Part shown: piece after piece, positions 18,989 to 28,191 of the stretch | Numbering within the stretch: position 1 is the first letter of the stretch | Layout of the letters: every line of letters starts with the position of its first letter | NCBI RefSeq assembly: GCF_004352855.1 | Contig: NZ_SJSC01000004.1 | Span: 285,570-349,569 of the forward strand | Source: Marinomonas sp. KMM3893 | GTDB lineage: Bacteria; Pseudomonadota; Gammaproteobacteria; Pseudomonadales; Marinomonadaceae | Direction of reading: 5' to 3' | Length of the DNA: 64,000 nucleotides | The notes under the pieces: generated by a model | The model's database searches: none | Told to the model about the DNA's origin: nothing | The model's input: only the letters and a program-made list of their open reading frames with translations | Position numbers and translations under genes: made by a program

Positions 18989-19030
18989 TTAATATTTGTA
19001 TACGTTTAGGTCGAAAAATTGGAGACAATG

Positions 19031-19765
19031 ATGAGTCTGGAAGGCAAAATAGCCCTAGTGACTGGTGCGACTCGTGGTATTGGTAAAGCGATTGCTTCTG
19101 CTCTTGTTGAGCAGGGTGCAACGGTTATTGGTACGGCAACGAGCGAATCTGGTGCGCAAAGTATCAGCGAGTATTTGGGTGAGAACGGCAAAGGATGGGT
19201 GCTGGATGTATCATCAGCTGACTCTGTCGATGCGGTAATCAAAGAAATTAATGCTGAATATGGTGCGCCAACTATTTTGGTTAACAATGCAGGCATTACT
19301 CGTGATAATCTAATGATGCGAATGAAAGAAGATGAGTGGGATCAAGTAATTAACACCAATCTTTCTTCAGTTTTTCGTGTTACAAAGGCTTGTTTACGTG
19401 GCATGACCAAGGCAAAATTCGGTCGTGTCATAAGCATCAGTTCTGTTGTGGGTTCTATGGGGAATGGTGGTCAAACAAACTATTCCGCAGCCAAAGCAGG
19501 GTTGGAAGGATTTAGTCGCTCATTGGCGGCTGAAATTGGATCTCGTGGCATCACTGTAAACTGTGTTGCTCCAGGATTCATTGAAACGGACATGACCAAG
19601 GTGCTTCCTGAAGAGCACAAAGCGAAATTGGTAGAAAAAGTACCAGCTTCACGTCTTGGTCAACCAGAAGAAATTGCGGCAGCTGTTGCATTTTTAGCGT
19701 CAAATGGCGCAGGTTACATCACTGGAGAAACATTACATGTCAATGGTGGCATGTATATGTCGTAA
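19031..19765 (+). CDS. fabG: 3-oxoacyl-[ACP] reductase
   Basis: NADPH-dependent reductase of beta-ketoacyl-ACP in fatty acid elongation. It is a short-chain dehydrogenase with TGATRGIGKAIA (cofactor), NNAG, the catalytic Ser in SISSVVG and Y-x3-K in YSAAK. The ATG at 19031 gives MSLEGKIALVTG (244 residues). ATG 19028 and TTG 19019 are in frame, but the GGAG at 19021 is spaced best for 19031. It ends PxNVNGGMYMS-like, as expected. Confidence 0.97.
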   Translation: MSLEGKIALVTGATRGIGKAIASALVEQGATVIGTATSESGAQSISEYLGENGKGWVLDVSSADSVDAVIKEINAEYGAPTILVNNAGITRDNLMMRMKEDEWDQVINTNLSSVFRVTKACLRGMTKAKFGRVISISSVVGSMGNGGQTNYSAAKAGLEGFSRSLAAEIGSRGITVNCVAPGFIETDMTKVLPEEHKAKLVEKVPASRLGQPEEIAAAVAFLASNGAGYITGETLHVNGGMYMS

Positions 19766-19901
19766 TTTGAGTTGAATTTTATATTTAATTCAACGAAAAT
19801 ACGTCTCCGGTTCATGTTGAGAATCACGCCTTTTAGTTTAGGTAGTCGAACATTACAATACGCTCAAAATGAGCTATTAACGAGTAGAGTAGGAACTTCT
19901 A

Positions 19902-20135
19902 ATGAGTAGCATTGAAGAACGCGTTAAAAAAATCGTTTGCGAACAGCTTGGTGTTAAAGAGGAAGAAGTTGTATCTTCAGCATCTTTCGTAGATGACTTG
20001 GGTGCAGATTCCCTAGACACTGTTGAGTTGGTTATGGCTCTTGAAGAGGAATTTGATACTGAAATTCCTGATGAAGAAGCTGAAAAAATCACTACAGTAC
20101 AAGCAGCGAACGACTACATCAACGCTAACTTGTAA
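19902..20135 (+). CDS. acpP: Acyl carrier protein
   Basis: A 77-residue, very acidic carrier of growing acyl chains. The 4'-phosphopantetheine is attached at Ser37 in [11 protein letters not shown]. The N-terminus [12 protein letters not shown] is typical. A 136-base gap upstream carries a hairpin at 19771-19794 (GTTGAATT/AATTCAAC) and a possible -10 box TACAAT at 19854. The gene probably has its own promoter, in keeping with its high expression. Confidence 0.98.
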   Translation: MSSIEERVKKIVCEQLGVKEEEVVSSASFVDDLGADSLDTVELVMALEEEFDTEIPDEEAEKITTVQAANDYINANL

Positions 20136-20159
20136 TTCCTTGGTGAATTGAGTTTCCCG

Positions 20160-20196
20160 AAAAGCCGCTTGTATTCGTTACAGCGGCTTTTCTTAT
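20160..20196 (+). terminator. Terminator or partial terminator after acpP
   Basis: The perfect stem AAAAGCCGCT / AGCGGCTTTT with a 12-base loop is followed by CTTATTATT. It lies between acpP and fabF. It likely sets acpP message above fabF, with some read-through. Confidence 0.8.
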
Positions 20197-20239
20197 TATT
20201 AAGTCCCTGTATAGCAGGGCGGTTTTCTGGAGGAATCCT

Positions 20240-21481
20240 ATGTCTCGTCGTCGGGTTGTAGTCACAGGAATGGGAATGGTGACACCCCTTGGCAACAATG
20301 TGAAAGATACGTGGGATAACGTATTGGAAGGCAAAAGTGGTGTTTCTGATATCACTTCGTTCGATGCCAGCCAATTTTCCACCCGTTTTGCGGCGCAGGT
20401 TGAAGGCTTTGATGCCACTCAATATATGAGTGTTAAAGAAGCTCGCAAGATGGATCTCTTCATTCAATATGGTATTGCTGCAGCAGTACAGGCATTAGAA
20501 GATGCAAATCTCAATGGGCAAACGGCCGATTTAACTCGGGTAGGTTGTGCGATTGGTTCGGGCATTGGTGGTTTGCCAATGATCGAAAAAAATCTTCACT
20601 TACTTAATGAGTCTGGTCCTAAGCGCATTTCACCTTTTTTTGTACCTGGTGCGATCATTAATATGATTTCTGGTCATGTCGCGATACGTTTTGGCTTTAA
20701 AGGGCCGAATATTTCGATCGTAACCGCTTGTACAACAGGTACGCATAATATTGGTATGGCTGGTCGCATGATTGCCTATGGTGACGCTGATGTCATGATA
20801 GCCGGCGGTGCTGAAATGGCGATCACTCCACTTGGTATTGGTGGTTTTGGCGCAGCAAGAGCCTTGTCTACGCGCAATGATGACCCTAAAACAGCCAGTC
20901 GACCATGGGACAAAGACCGTGATGGTTTTGTGATGGGAGACGGTGCGGGCATTCTAGTGCTAGAAGAATATGAGCATGCGGTAGCCCGTGGTGCGACTAT
21001 TTACGCTGAGTTGGCAGGTTTTGGTATGAGTGATGATGCCCATCACATGACGGCGCCTCCGGCGACGGGTGAAGGCGCTTTGTCAGCCATGTCTGCGGCA
21101 TTGAAAGATGCAAAAATTGCTCCCCAGGACATTGATTATATCAATGCTCACGGGACTTCTACGTCAGTAGGGGATTTGGCAGAGAGCCAAGCGGTTAAAT
21201 CATTGATGGGAGCGGACGCGTCTGATGTGGCGATGAGTTCAACGAAATCGATGATTGGTCATTTATTAGGAGCGTCAGGGGCGGTTGAATCTATCTTCTC
21301 TGTGCTGGCTATTCGTGATCAAGTGGCGCCGCCGACGATTAATTTGGAAGAGGCTAGTGAGGGTTGTGACCTTAACTATGTGCCTTCTACACCGCAGAAA
21401 CGTAAAATTGATGTGGTGTTGAATAACTCTTTTGGATTTGGTGGCACCAACGGAACCTTGGTTTTTAAGAAAATGCCATAA
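20240..21481 (+). CDS. fabF: 3-oxoacyl-[ACP] synthase II
   Basis: Condensing enzyme for elongation, including the step that makes cis-vaccenate. The 413 residues have catalytic Cys164 in TACTTGTHN and the two histidines in [11 protein letters not shown] and [10 protein letters not shown], with the glycine-rich FGFGGTNG near the end. CTGGAGGAATCC supplies the Shine-Dalgarno. This ends the fatty acid cluster. The pabC-mltG-tmk genes that follow fabF in Pseudomonas and E. coli are not here. Confidence 0.97.
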   Translation: MSRRRVVVTGMGMVTPLGNNVKDTWDNVLEGKSGVSDITSFDASQFSTRFAAQVEGFDATQYMSVKEARKMDLFIQYGIAAAVQALEDANLNGQTADLTRVGCAIGSGIGGLPMIEKNLHLLNESGPKRISPFFVPGAIINMISGHVAIRFGFKGPNISIVTACTTGTHNIGMAGRMIAYGDADVMIAGGAEMAITPLGIGGFGAARALSTRNDDPKTASRPWDKDRDGFVMGDGAGILVLEEYEHAVARGATIYAELAGFGMSDDAHHMTAPPATGEGALSAMSAALKDAKIAPQDIDYINAHGTSTSVGDLAESQAVKSLMGADASDVAMSSTKSMIGHLLGASGAVESIFSVLAIRDQVAPPTINLEEASEGCDLNYVPSTPQKRKIDVVLNNSFGFGGTNGTLVFKKMP

Positions 21482-21518
21482 TGGTTTTAGGGCAGAGTTA
21501 TCTGCCCTGATTAGGCCA

Positions 21519-21926
21519 TTAATGTATTTGTGTTGAGTCGCCTCTCAATAGGCTGATTTGTTCCGCGATATTGTACTCTTTTTCTTGATTGTCTAACTCG
21601 TAGAGGTGTTCTTCTAGTTGTTGGTATAGTGCAATTTCTTCATCGCCTAAGAAATGTAGGCATTCACCGCCTATAAACCACAATAGCTCTCGCTTAATAA
21701 GTGGTACTAAATTAGCGTAACAGCGAATGAAGCGAGCAAGCAGCTCTTGGCCATCAAATACGTACTGAGTGTCGTTGGCCTGAATGTTTAGAACAAGTTG
21801 ATCCCACTTTTCCAGAAAATCGATTTCTTCTTCCGCCAAGTCGGCCTGATCAAATGGAAAGTGTTCTGAAATGCGCTGACGTAACTCTGTGCATGCATTA
21901 AAAATATATTGATTGCGTGATTCCAC
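21519..21926 (-). CDS. Conserved hypothetical protein
   Basis: A 135-residue, acidic, helix-rich soluble protein. The most distinctive stretch is RELLWFIGGECLHFLGDEEI, which I associate with a family of uncharacterised Pseudomonas proteins without a known role. It converges with fabF and is divergent from yadG (61 bases between starts). No catalytic or metal-binding set is evident. Confidence 0.75.
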   Translation of the reverse strand: MESRNQYIFNACTELRQRISEHFPFDQADLAEEEIDFLEKWDQLVLNIQANDTQYVFDGQELLARFIRCYANLVPLIKRELLWFIGGECLHFLGDEEIALYQQLEEHLYELDNQEKEYNIAEQISLLRGDSTQIH

Positions 21927-21987
21927 AAAAAAACCTATTCAAATAAATAACGATTAAGTTGGCGATAGCCTAACGAGACTCATAATT

Positions 21988-22902
21988 ATGACATATGCAA
22001 TCGAAATAAGTGACCTAAAAAAACGCTACGATGGTGGTTTTGAGGCGCTTAAAGGTATCGATTTAAAAGTAGAAAAAGGCGACTTCTTTGCATTGCTTGG
22101 CCCAAATGGTGCCGGCAAGTCGACCACTATTGGTATTTTGTGTTCCTTGGTTAACAAAACGTCAGGTCGTGTGTCTATTTTTGGTGCAGACATTGATGAT
22201 GACTTTGCCAAAGCGAAAAAATATTTAGGCGTTGTACCACAAGAATTTAATTTCAATGTCTTTGAATCGGTTTTCAATGTGGTTGTTACCCAAGCGGGCT
22301 TTTATGGCATCAGTAAAAGTGTGGCTGAACAGCGAGCTGAAAAATATCTGAAACAACTGGGTTTATGGGACAAAAAAGACGTCCAATCTCGTATGTTGTC
22401 AGGTGGTATGAAGCGCCGTTTGATGATCGCACGCGCTTTGATTCATGAGCCTGAAGTGTTGATCCTAGATGAGCCAACCGCAGGGGTTGATATCGAATTG
22501 CGCCGCTCTATGTGGGAGTTTATTAAGGCGTTAAATGAGCAGGGCACAACGATTATTTTGACCACGCATTACTTAGAAGAAGCGGAGCAGCTTTGTCGCA
22601 ACATTGCGATTATTAATAGCGGTGAAATTGTTGAAAACACCAGTGTAAAGGCTCTATTAAAAACGCTTAATCAAGAAACCTTCATCCTAGATTTGGATAA
22701 AAGTGTGGCACAAGACTGGCGTGTTCCAGGTTACGCCATCGAGGTGGTAAACGATGCGACTACCATTGAAGTTGAGGTGATTAAAGGGCGGCCATTAAAT
22801 GTGGTGTTTAAAGCGCTCGATGAAGACGGGATTAATGTGTTGAGCATGCGCAATAAATCGAACCGACTTGAAGAGCTCTTCGTCAAACTTATTAAGGGTT
22901 AA
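21988..22902 (+). CDS. yadG: ABC transporter ATP-binding protein, YadG type
   Basis: ATPase subunit of an ABC-2 type exporter. The 304 residues show Walker A GPNGAGKST (about 38-46), signature LSGGMKRRL, Walker B VLILDEPTAGVD and the switch histidine in LTTHY. A C-terminal extension of about 80 residues follows the nucleotide-binding domain. It is paired with the permease six bases downstream, which matches E. coli yadGH. The substrate is unknown. Confidence 0.9.
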   Translation: MTYAIEISDLKKRYDGGFEALKGIDLKVEKGDFFALLGPNGAGKSTTIGILCSLVNKTSGRVSIFGADIDDDFAKAKKYLGVVPQEFNFNVFESVFNVVVTQAGFYGISKSVAEQRAEKYLKQLGLWDKKDVQSRMLSGGMKRRLMIARALIHEPEVLILDEPTAGVDIELRRSMWEFIKALNEQGTTIILTTHYLEEAEQLCRNIAIINSGEIVENTSVKALLKTLNQETFILDLDKSVAQDWRVPGYAIEVVNDATTIEVEVIKGRPLNVVFKALDEDGINVLSMRNKSNRLEELFVKLIKG

Positions 22903-22907
22903 GCTGA

Positions 22908-23681
22908 ATGAAAAATTCTGAAATATTTATCGCGTTTTATACGATACTTCGTCGTGAAATTCGCCGTTTTATGCGCATTTGGCCGCAAACCTTACTGCCG
23001 CCAGCGATTACTATGTCTTTGTATTTTGCTATCTTTGGGCACTTTATTGGTAGCCGAATTGGTGAAATGGATGGCTTCAGTTATATGCAGTACATTGTGC
23101 CAGGCTTGATCATGATGTCGGTGATAACTAACTCTTACTCTAATGTGTCCTCTTCCTTTTTCTCGGCTAAGTTTCAGCACAGTATTCAGGAACTGTTGGT
23201 ATCGCCAACCCCGAACTGGGTGATCTTGTTGGGGTATGTGCTGGGTGGTGTTGCGCGCGGTTTATTTGTTGGTCTGATCGTGACTGTGTTGTCGCTGTTT
23301 TTCACTCATTTGACCCTGCATAATGTGTTCTTGACCGTAATCGTTGTGCTGTTAACTGCAATCATGTTTTCGTTAGGCGGTTTTGTGAATGCTATCTACG
23401 CGCGCAGTTTTGATGATGTGTCTATTGTGCCGACCTTTATTTTGACACCATTAACCTATCTAGGCGGTGTCTTTTATTCTATTCATTTGTTGCCCGAGTT
23501 TTGGCAGAACTTGTCATTGCTCAACCCTGTTTTATACATGGTGAATGCGTTCCGCTTCGGGATTCTTGGTGTATCGGATATCAATGTATATTGGGCTCTG
23601 GTTATTGTTTGTGTGTTTATCGTCGTACTGTTCTCATTTGGCTTGCATTTGCTGAATAAGGGCAGAGGCATTCGTAACTGA
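22908..23681 (+). CDS. yadH: ABC-2 type permease, YadH type
   Basis: A 257-residue integral membrane protein with about six hydrophobic segments. It has the ABC-2 signature region FILTPLTYLGGVFYS and LNPVLYMVNAFRFG near the C-terminus. It forms the membrane half of the YadGH exporter with the gene upstream. The next gene, queF, starts ten bases after its stop, so queF is probably co-transcribed although not functionally related. Confidence 0.9.
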   Translation: MKNSEIFIAFYTILRREIRRFMRIWPQTLLPPAITMSLYFAIFGHFIGSRIGEMDGFSYMQYIVPGLIMMSVITNSYSNVSSSFFSAKFQHSIQELLVSPTPNWVILLGYVLGGVARGLFVGLIVTVLSLFFTHLTLHNVFLTVIVVLLTAIMFSLGGFVNAIYARSFDDVSIVPTFILTPLTYLGGVFYSIHLLPEFWQNLSLLNPVLYMVNAFRFGILGVSDINVYWALVIVCVFIVVLFSFGLHLLNKGRGIRN

Positions 23682-23691
23682 GGAATTGAAT

Positions 23692-24507
23692 ATGGGTTTT
23701 TTACCCTTGGGTCAGCAAACAGACTATGTGTCTGAATACGATGCTGACTTGCTTTACCCTATCGCTAGGGTTGATAAATGGGCTGAAATGAATATCGAGG
23801 CGCAGCGTCTGCCTTTTTTTGGCGAAGACATTTGGAATGCGTATGAAGTGTCTTGGCTAAATTTAAAAGGGAAGCCCATTGTGGCTTTGGCGGAGTTTCG
23901 TTTGCCTTATAACTCGCCAAATATTATTGAATCCAAGTCGTTTAAACTCTATTTGAATTCATTAAATCAAATGCGTTATGAGTCATTGGCGGATGTGCAA
24001 TCCTTACTAGAAAAGGATTTATCAAACGCCGCTGGAGCGCCGGTGACCGTGATGTTACGGGATGTTGACTCCATGTCTGCGCTTGTGGTTTTAACGCCGG
24101 ATTATTGCATTGATGAGCTGGATGTCGAGGTGGAAGAATACCACCCTAACGCTGACTTGTTGGCCGTTGATGAATCCCTTGGCGTGGTTGAAGAAAGATT
24201 GGTTAGCCACCTGTTAAAATCAAATTGCCCAGTGACCAATCAGCCTGATTGGGGCTCTGTGTTTATTGATTATAAAGGGCCTAAAATTGATCACGAACAG
24301 CTGTTGAAATACGTTATCTCATTTCGTGAGCACACGGACTTTCATGAGCAATGTGTTGAGCGTATTTACATTGATATTATGCGCCAATGCAAACCAGAAA
24401 GTTTGATTGTCTACGCTCGTTATGTGCGTCGCGGTGGTTTGGATATTAATCCGTACCGAGCGTCTACGCCGATCGTGTTGGGCAATGATAGATTGACGCG
24501 TCAGTAG
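23692..24507 (+). CDS. queF: NADPH-dependent 7-cyano-7-deazaguanine reductase
   Basis: Reduces preQ0 to preQ1 in queuosine tRNA modification. It is the long (YqcD-type) QueF of about 271 residues, an internal duplication of the tunnelling fold. The catalytic cysteine is C179 in SNCPVTNQPDWG, and the NADPH-binding motif region is ESKSFKLYLNS (QueF motif ESK-S-K-YL). AGGA at 23681 points to the ATG at 23692. The TTG at 23686 is in frame but too close to it. A terminator follows. Confidence 0.95.
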   Translation: MGFLPLGQQTDYVSEYDADLLYPIARVDKWAEMNIEAQRLPFFGEDIWNAYEVSWLNLKGKPIVALAEFRLPYNSPNIIESKSFKLYLNSLNQMRYESLADVQSLLEKDLSNAAGAPVTVMLRDVDSMSALVVLTPDYCIDELDVEVEEYHPNADLLAVDESLGVVEERLVSHLLKSNCPVTNQPDWGSVFIDYKGPKIDHEQLLKYVISFREHTDFHEQCVERIYIDIMRQCKPESLIVYARYVRRGGLDINPYRASTPIVLGNDRLTRQ

Positions 24508-24544
24508 TTTTTGCCATCGCGCATTGAGTGCTCTGGATGCTAAC

Positions 24545-24579
24545 AAGCCCGTCTCATTTTGAATGAGGCGGGCTTTTTT
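24545..24579. terminator. Bidirectional terminator between queF and a LysR gene
   Basis: The stem AAGCCCGTCTCATT / AATGAGGCGGGCTT (one G-T pair) with loop TTG is followed by T6 on the plus strand. It lies 37 bases past the queF stop and 20 bases past the end of the convergent LysR gene. Confidence 0.85.
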
Positions 24580-24599
24580 GTTGCTAGAGAGTCAGAGGC

Positions 24600-25490
24600 T
24601 TAATGGTTCTTAAAAGCGTCGATTAGATAATTCACCAGCGCTTTCACTCTTAAGCTGGTGTTGCTTGATTGCGGATACAGCACGGTGACGTCGGATGAGG
24701 GAAGTTGCCAATCAGGCATGGGCTCAATAAGCTGACCTGAGGCGAGTTCCTGCTCGACATAATAGGAGGGTTGTCGGCTTAGTCCTGCACTCGCGAGTAC
24801 GGCCAGCTTAGCGACATGGCCATTAGCGCATTTTAATTTGCCTTGTACCGGCAACTCGTATTTTTCTTTGCTTATCTTGTGTGTAAATGACCAGCGTTTA
24901 ACAGAGCCATTGATGAGCGGCTGATCAAGTAAGGCTCTGGGGTGGGTTAGCTTGCCTATGCTGTTGAGAAAATCAGGCGTTGCCACCAAATGGTTGCTGT
25001 AATTCGTCAGTTTGCGGCCGATTAAATTCGAGTTTTCCAGTGTGCCCATGCGAATCACCAAGTCGTATTGTGCTTCGATCAAATCCACTCTGGGGCTGGA
25101 AAAGCTAAGGTCAATTTCAATGTGCGGGTTTTCTTGCATAAAGCGCAAAAGTAGAGGGGAGAGTATCTTTTCGCCAAACAACCCTCCCACGGCATTAATG
25201 CGTATGTTGCCGCTGAGGCTGGTGTTGGCATTTTGCGCAGATTGAACGGCGTGCTCAAGTTGGTCAATGCCTTGCCTTGAAAGCTGATAAAAAGTCTCTC
25301 CGGCCGGAGAGAGGGACAGCGAGCGGGTGGAGCGATAGAGTAATTGAACCCCCATGTCTTTTTCTAAGCGGCTGATGATTTGCGACACTCGTGCACGGGA
25401 TAAACCGAGTTGTTCGGCGGCTTTGGAAAAGCTTTGCTCCTCGACGACGGCAAGAAACTCACGGATGCCATCTGGAAAACCTGACGTCAT
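24600..25490 (-). CDS. LysR-family transcriptional regulator
   Basis: A 296-residue regulator. The N-terminal helix-turn-helix is residues 5-65 (FLAVVEEQSFSKAAEQLGLS, with LYRSTRSLSLSPAGE ending the domain), followed by the substrate-binding domain. The sub-type resembles the AaeR/DsdC-like group that acts on a neighbouring oxidoreductase. It is divergent from the aldo/keto reductase with about 105 bases between, so it probably controls that gene. The inducer is unknown. Confidence 0.92.
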   Translation of the reverse strand: MTSGFPDGIREFLAVVEEQSFSKAAEQLGLSRARVSQIISRLEKDMGVQLLYRSTRSLSLSPAGETFYQLSRQGIDQLEHAVQSAQNANTSLSGNIRINAVGGLFGEKILSPLLLRFMQENPHIEIDLSFSSPRVDLIEAQYDLVIRMGTLENSNLIGRKLTNYSNHLVATPDFLNSIGKLTHPRALLDQPLINGSVKRWSFTHKISKEKYELPVQGKLKCANGHVAKLAVLASAGLSRQPSYYVEQELASGQLIEPMPDWQLPSSDVTVLYPQSSNTSLRVKALVNYLIDAFKNH

Positions 25491-25595
25491 ATTGTTAAGC
25501 CTTAATAAACAAACCGTTAATTGAATTGATAATTATAAACATTAACAAGGCTCGTATAGTAGAGGAATTCATCATAACGAGACATTGGAGTGAGT

Positions 25596-26576
25596 GTGAA
25601 AACAAGAGTATTGGGAAAGACAGGCTATCAAGTGTCGGAAATTGGTTTGGGGTGTTGGCAATTGGGCAATGATTTTGGCCCAGTGGAAGACGCAGAAGCG
25701 CGTGCTATTTTGCAAGCGGGATTGGACTCTGGTGTGCGTTTTTTTGACACCGCGGATGTGTATGGTTCTGGCTTGAGTGAGTCCAGAATTGGTGCTTGGT
25801 GTCGTTCGTTAGCAACGCCGCCGATTGTCGCCACTAAAGTCGGCCGCAGTGCTGAGCTTTACCCGAATGGTTACAGCAAAGTGGCGGTGAAGCGGAGTTT
25901 ACAAGTCTCTGCTCAGCGTTTGGGTGTAGACACGATTGATTTGGCGCAGTTGCACTGTGTGCCGCGAGATGTTCTGTTTTCTGGTGATATGCTGGCCTGG
26001 ATGGAAGATTTTAAAAAAGAGGGGATTATCAAGCATTTCGGTGCCAGTGTAGAGCTCCTGGATGAAGCGCAGTTTTGCTGCACAAACCCTGAATTGGCCA
26101 GTCTGCAGATCTTATTCAATGTGTTCCGACAGGACGCGGTTGATGCGTTGTTTGCACAAGTTGAAGAAAATAACATTGGTGTTATCGTGCGCTTGCCTTT
26201 GGCCAGTGGTTTGTTGGCGGGGAAAATGACCGTCAATGACCAATTCGATAAACAAGATCATCGTTCTTATAACCAAGACGGTGCGGCGTTTCATGTTGGC
26301 GAGACCTTCAATGGGTTGCCGTTTGCAAAAGGGGTGGCCTTGGTGGATGAGCTGAAAAATAGACTGCCTGCAGGGCACAATATTCTAGACGTGTCCTTGC
26401 GTTGGATTTTAGATCATCCTCAAGTGTCGAGTGTGATTGCTGGAGCAAGTCGTGCGTCTCAGGTGATGCGCAATGCGTCTGCATCAGATTTAGCGCCGTT
26501 AAGTGATGACGTGCATGCGCTCTTGAAAGCTTATTACTACGATGAGGTAAAAGGCTCTATTCGTGGTGGTGTTTAA
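25596..26576 (+). CDS. Aldo/keto reductase
   Basis: An NADPH-dependent oxidoreductase with TIM barrel, about 326 residues. GLGCWQLG and DTADVYGSGLSE carry the catalytic Asp and Tyr, and ATKVGR contributes the Lys. The usual active-site His appears to be in QLHCVPRD. The C-terminal VIAGASRASQV binds NADP. Start choice: GTG at 25596 lies five bases after GGAG, while the GTG at 25590 overlaps it. It is divergent from the LysR gene. The substrate is unknown. Confidence 0.9.
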   Translation: MKTRVLGKTGYQVSEIGLGCWQLGNDFGPVEDAEARAILQAGLDSGVRFFDTADVYGSGLSESRIGAWCRSLATPPIVATKVGRSAELYPNGYSKVAVKRSLQVSAQRLGVDTIDLAQLHCVPRDVLFSGDMLAWMEDFKKEGIIKHFGASVELLDEAQFCCTNPELASLQILFNVFRQDAVDALFAQVEENNIGVIVRLPLASGLLAGKMTVNDQFDKQDHRSYNQDGAAFHVGETFNGLPFAKGVALVDELKNRLPAGHNILDVSLRWILDHPQVSSVIAGASRASQVMRNASASDLAPLSDDVHALLKAYYYDEVKGSIRGGV

Positions 26577-26591
26577 GGCGAAGTCGGGGCG

Positions 26592-26623
26592 AAAAAAAAG
26601 CATGCCAAAGGGCATGCTTTTTT
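26592..26623. terminator. Bidirectional terminator between the aldo/keto reductase and bcp
   Basis: The stem AAAAAAGCATGCC / GGCATGCTTTTTT with loop AAAG is A-rich on the left and T-rich on the right. It can end both the reductase (stop 26576) and bcp (stop 26668). Confidence 0.88.
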
Positions 26624-26667
26624 AGGATCAAACATCAGGAAAAAGGCTCTGTTTTCAGCCTGCGTTC

Positions 26668-27114
26668 TTAAATGATCTGTGCGGTATGATCCTTGGTTTT
26701 TACTTTTTCAATAATGTTGCTGATCACGCCGTCTTCATCAATCACAAAGGTCGTTCTGACCGTGCCCATGTATTCTTTGCCCATGAATTTCTTTAATCGC
26801 CAAGTGTCATAAAGGTCGTGTACTAGGTGTTCAGGGTCTGAAATTAGGCTAAATGGCAGTTCATTTTTAGCAATAAAGTTCTGGTGGCGTTTTTCTGAGT
26901 CGGTGCTGATGCCCAAAACGACAAAGCCCTTTTCAAGTAAGGTTTCGTAGTTGTCTCTCAAATTACACGCTTGTGCGGTACAGCCAGGCGTAGAATCTTT
27001 CGGGTAAAAATACAGAATGACTTTCTTGCCACGGAACTGGCTTAAGGTGATATTTTCACCGTGTTGGTCTTTGGCTAAAAAGTCTGGCGCGCTTTGGCCT
27101 ATTTTTGGTGTCAT
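26668..27114 (-). CDS. bcp: Thioredoxin-dependent thiol peroxidase (Bcp/PrxQ)
   Basis: Reduces hydrogen peroxide and organic peroxides. The 148 residues from M at 27114 carry the peroxidatic Cys45 and resolving Cys50 in STPGCTAQACN, the two-cysteine PrxQ type. An upstream in-frame ATG adds 11 residues (27147), but GGAGAGCAAAAC before 27114 is a clear ribosome binding site. It is divergent from dapA. In Pseudomonas a gcvR-like gene lies between bcp and dapA; here it is absent. Confidence 0.95.
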   Translation of the reverse strand: MTPKIGQSAPDFLAKDQHGENITLSQFRGKKVILYFYPKDSTPGCTAQACNLRDNYETLLEKGFVVLGISTDSEKRHQNFIAKNELPFSLISDPEHLVHDLYDTWRLKKFMGKEYMGTVRTTFVIDEDGVISNIIEKVKTKDHTAQII

Positions 27115-27309
27115 GTTTTGCTCTCCGATATGGCACTGTTTAGTCATGAAAAAAGCTTCAATATTATTAGCTTATCAAGAGATGTGGGAAAAATCCTCAC
27201 GAAACAAGGCTTCCTTGTAATTTACTCGCGCTTTACAGGTCTGCAATATTGTTAAACTAGAGCCTGAACGGTACTATATGTTCGCTTATTATTTTATTGG
27301 AGGCTCGAA

Positions 27310-28191
27310 ATGATCACAGGTAGTTTAGTCGCTCTCATTACCCCTATGACATCGAATGGAGCGGTGGACTCAAAGAAGTTAGATGATCTTATAGAGTTTC
27401 ATATTGCACAAGGAACCCACGGCATTGTTGCAGTGGGTACGACAGGCGAGTCATCCACGTTAACGCCTGAAGAACACTCCAATGTCATCCGACAAGTCAT
27501 TAAAACCGTTAACGGTCGAGTGCCCGTCATTGCCGGTACCGGTGCCAATGCCACCCATGAGGCCATTGATCTTACTCAGGCGGCGAAAGACGCTGGAGCG
27601 GACGCTTGTTTGTTGGTGACACCTTATTACAACAAACCCACTCAGGAAGGGCTTTACCAGCATTTTAAAGCGATCGCTGAAGCGGTAGAAATTCCTCAAA
27701 TTTTGTACAACGTTCCCGGTCGAACCGCTTGCGATATGCAAAATGAAACCGTTGTGCGTCTTGCCTCTGTGAAAAATATTGTGGGCATTAAAGACGCGAC
27801 CGGTAACCTAGAACGCGGCGAAGCCTTAATTAAATCACTTCCAGAGGAATTCGCGGTTTATTCTGGCGATGATCCAACCGCAGTGGCCTTGATGTTATTA
27901 GGCGCTAAAGGGAACATTTCCGTGACGGCAAACGTTGCCCCTAAAGCCGTATCGCAAGCGGCAGAGTTTGCGCTAGCAGGTGATGCGGAATCCGCTTATG
28001 CAATGGATCAGAGTATTGCGCCACTGCATATGAATCTGTTTGTTGAGTCTAACCCTATTCCGGTTAAATGGGCGTGTGCTCAGCTTGGTCTTTGTGAAAA
28101 CAGCATTCGTCTGCCGTTGACGGTGCTTTCAGAAGCGCACCACGAAGCGGTGAAACAAGCGATGGTGCAAGCAGGAATCCTTTCTCTATGA
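27310..28191 (+). CDS. dapA: 4-hydroxy-tetrahydrodipicolinate synthase
   Basis: First committed step to diaminopimelate and lysine, condensing pyruvate with aspartate semialdehyde. The 293 residues have the Schiff-base Lys161 in VGIKDATGN and Tyr133 in LYNVPGRT, identical numbering to E. coli. GTTGESSTL and the TPYYNKPTQEG loop are present. ATTGGAGG precedes the start. It overlaps bamC by ATGA. Confidence 0.98.
   Translation: MITGSLVALITPMTSNGAVDSKKLDDLIEFHIAQGTHGIVAVGTTGESSTLTPEEHSNVIRQVIKTVNGRVPVIAGTGANATHEAIDLTQAAKDAGADACLLVTPYYNKPTQEGLYQHFKAIAEAVEIPQILYNVPGRTACDMQNETVVRLASVKNIVGIKDATGNLERGEALIKSLPEEFAVYSGDDPTAVALMLLGAKGNISVTANVAPKAVSQAAEFALAGDAESAYAMDQSIAPLHMNLFVESNPIPVKWACAQLGLCENSIRLPLTVLSEAHHEAVKQAMVQAGILSL

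Noticed and set aside
21489..21510. Hairpin AGGGCAG/CTGCCCT after fabF
   Set aside because: The stem is good, but no T-run follows on either strand, so it was not called as an intrinsic terminator.
25491..25595. TTGTTAA / TTAACAA inverted pair between the LysR gene and the aldo/keto reductase
   Set aside because: Arms are short and 43 bases apart. It is compatible with LysR sites but not distinguishable from chance in AT-rich DNA.
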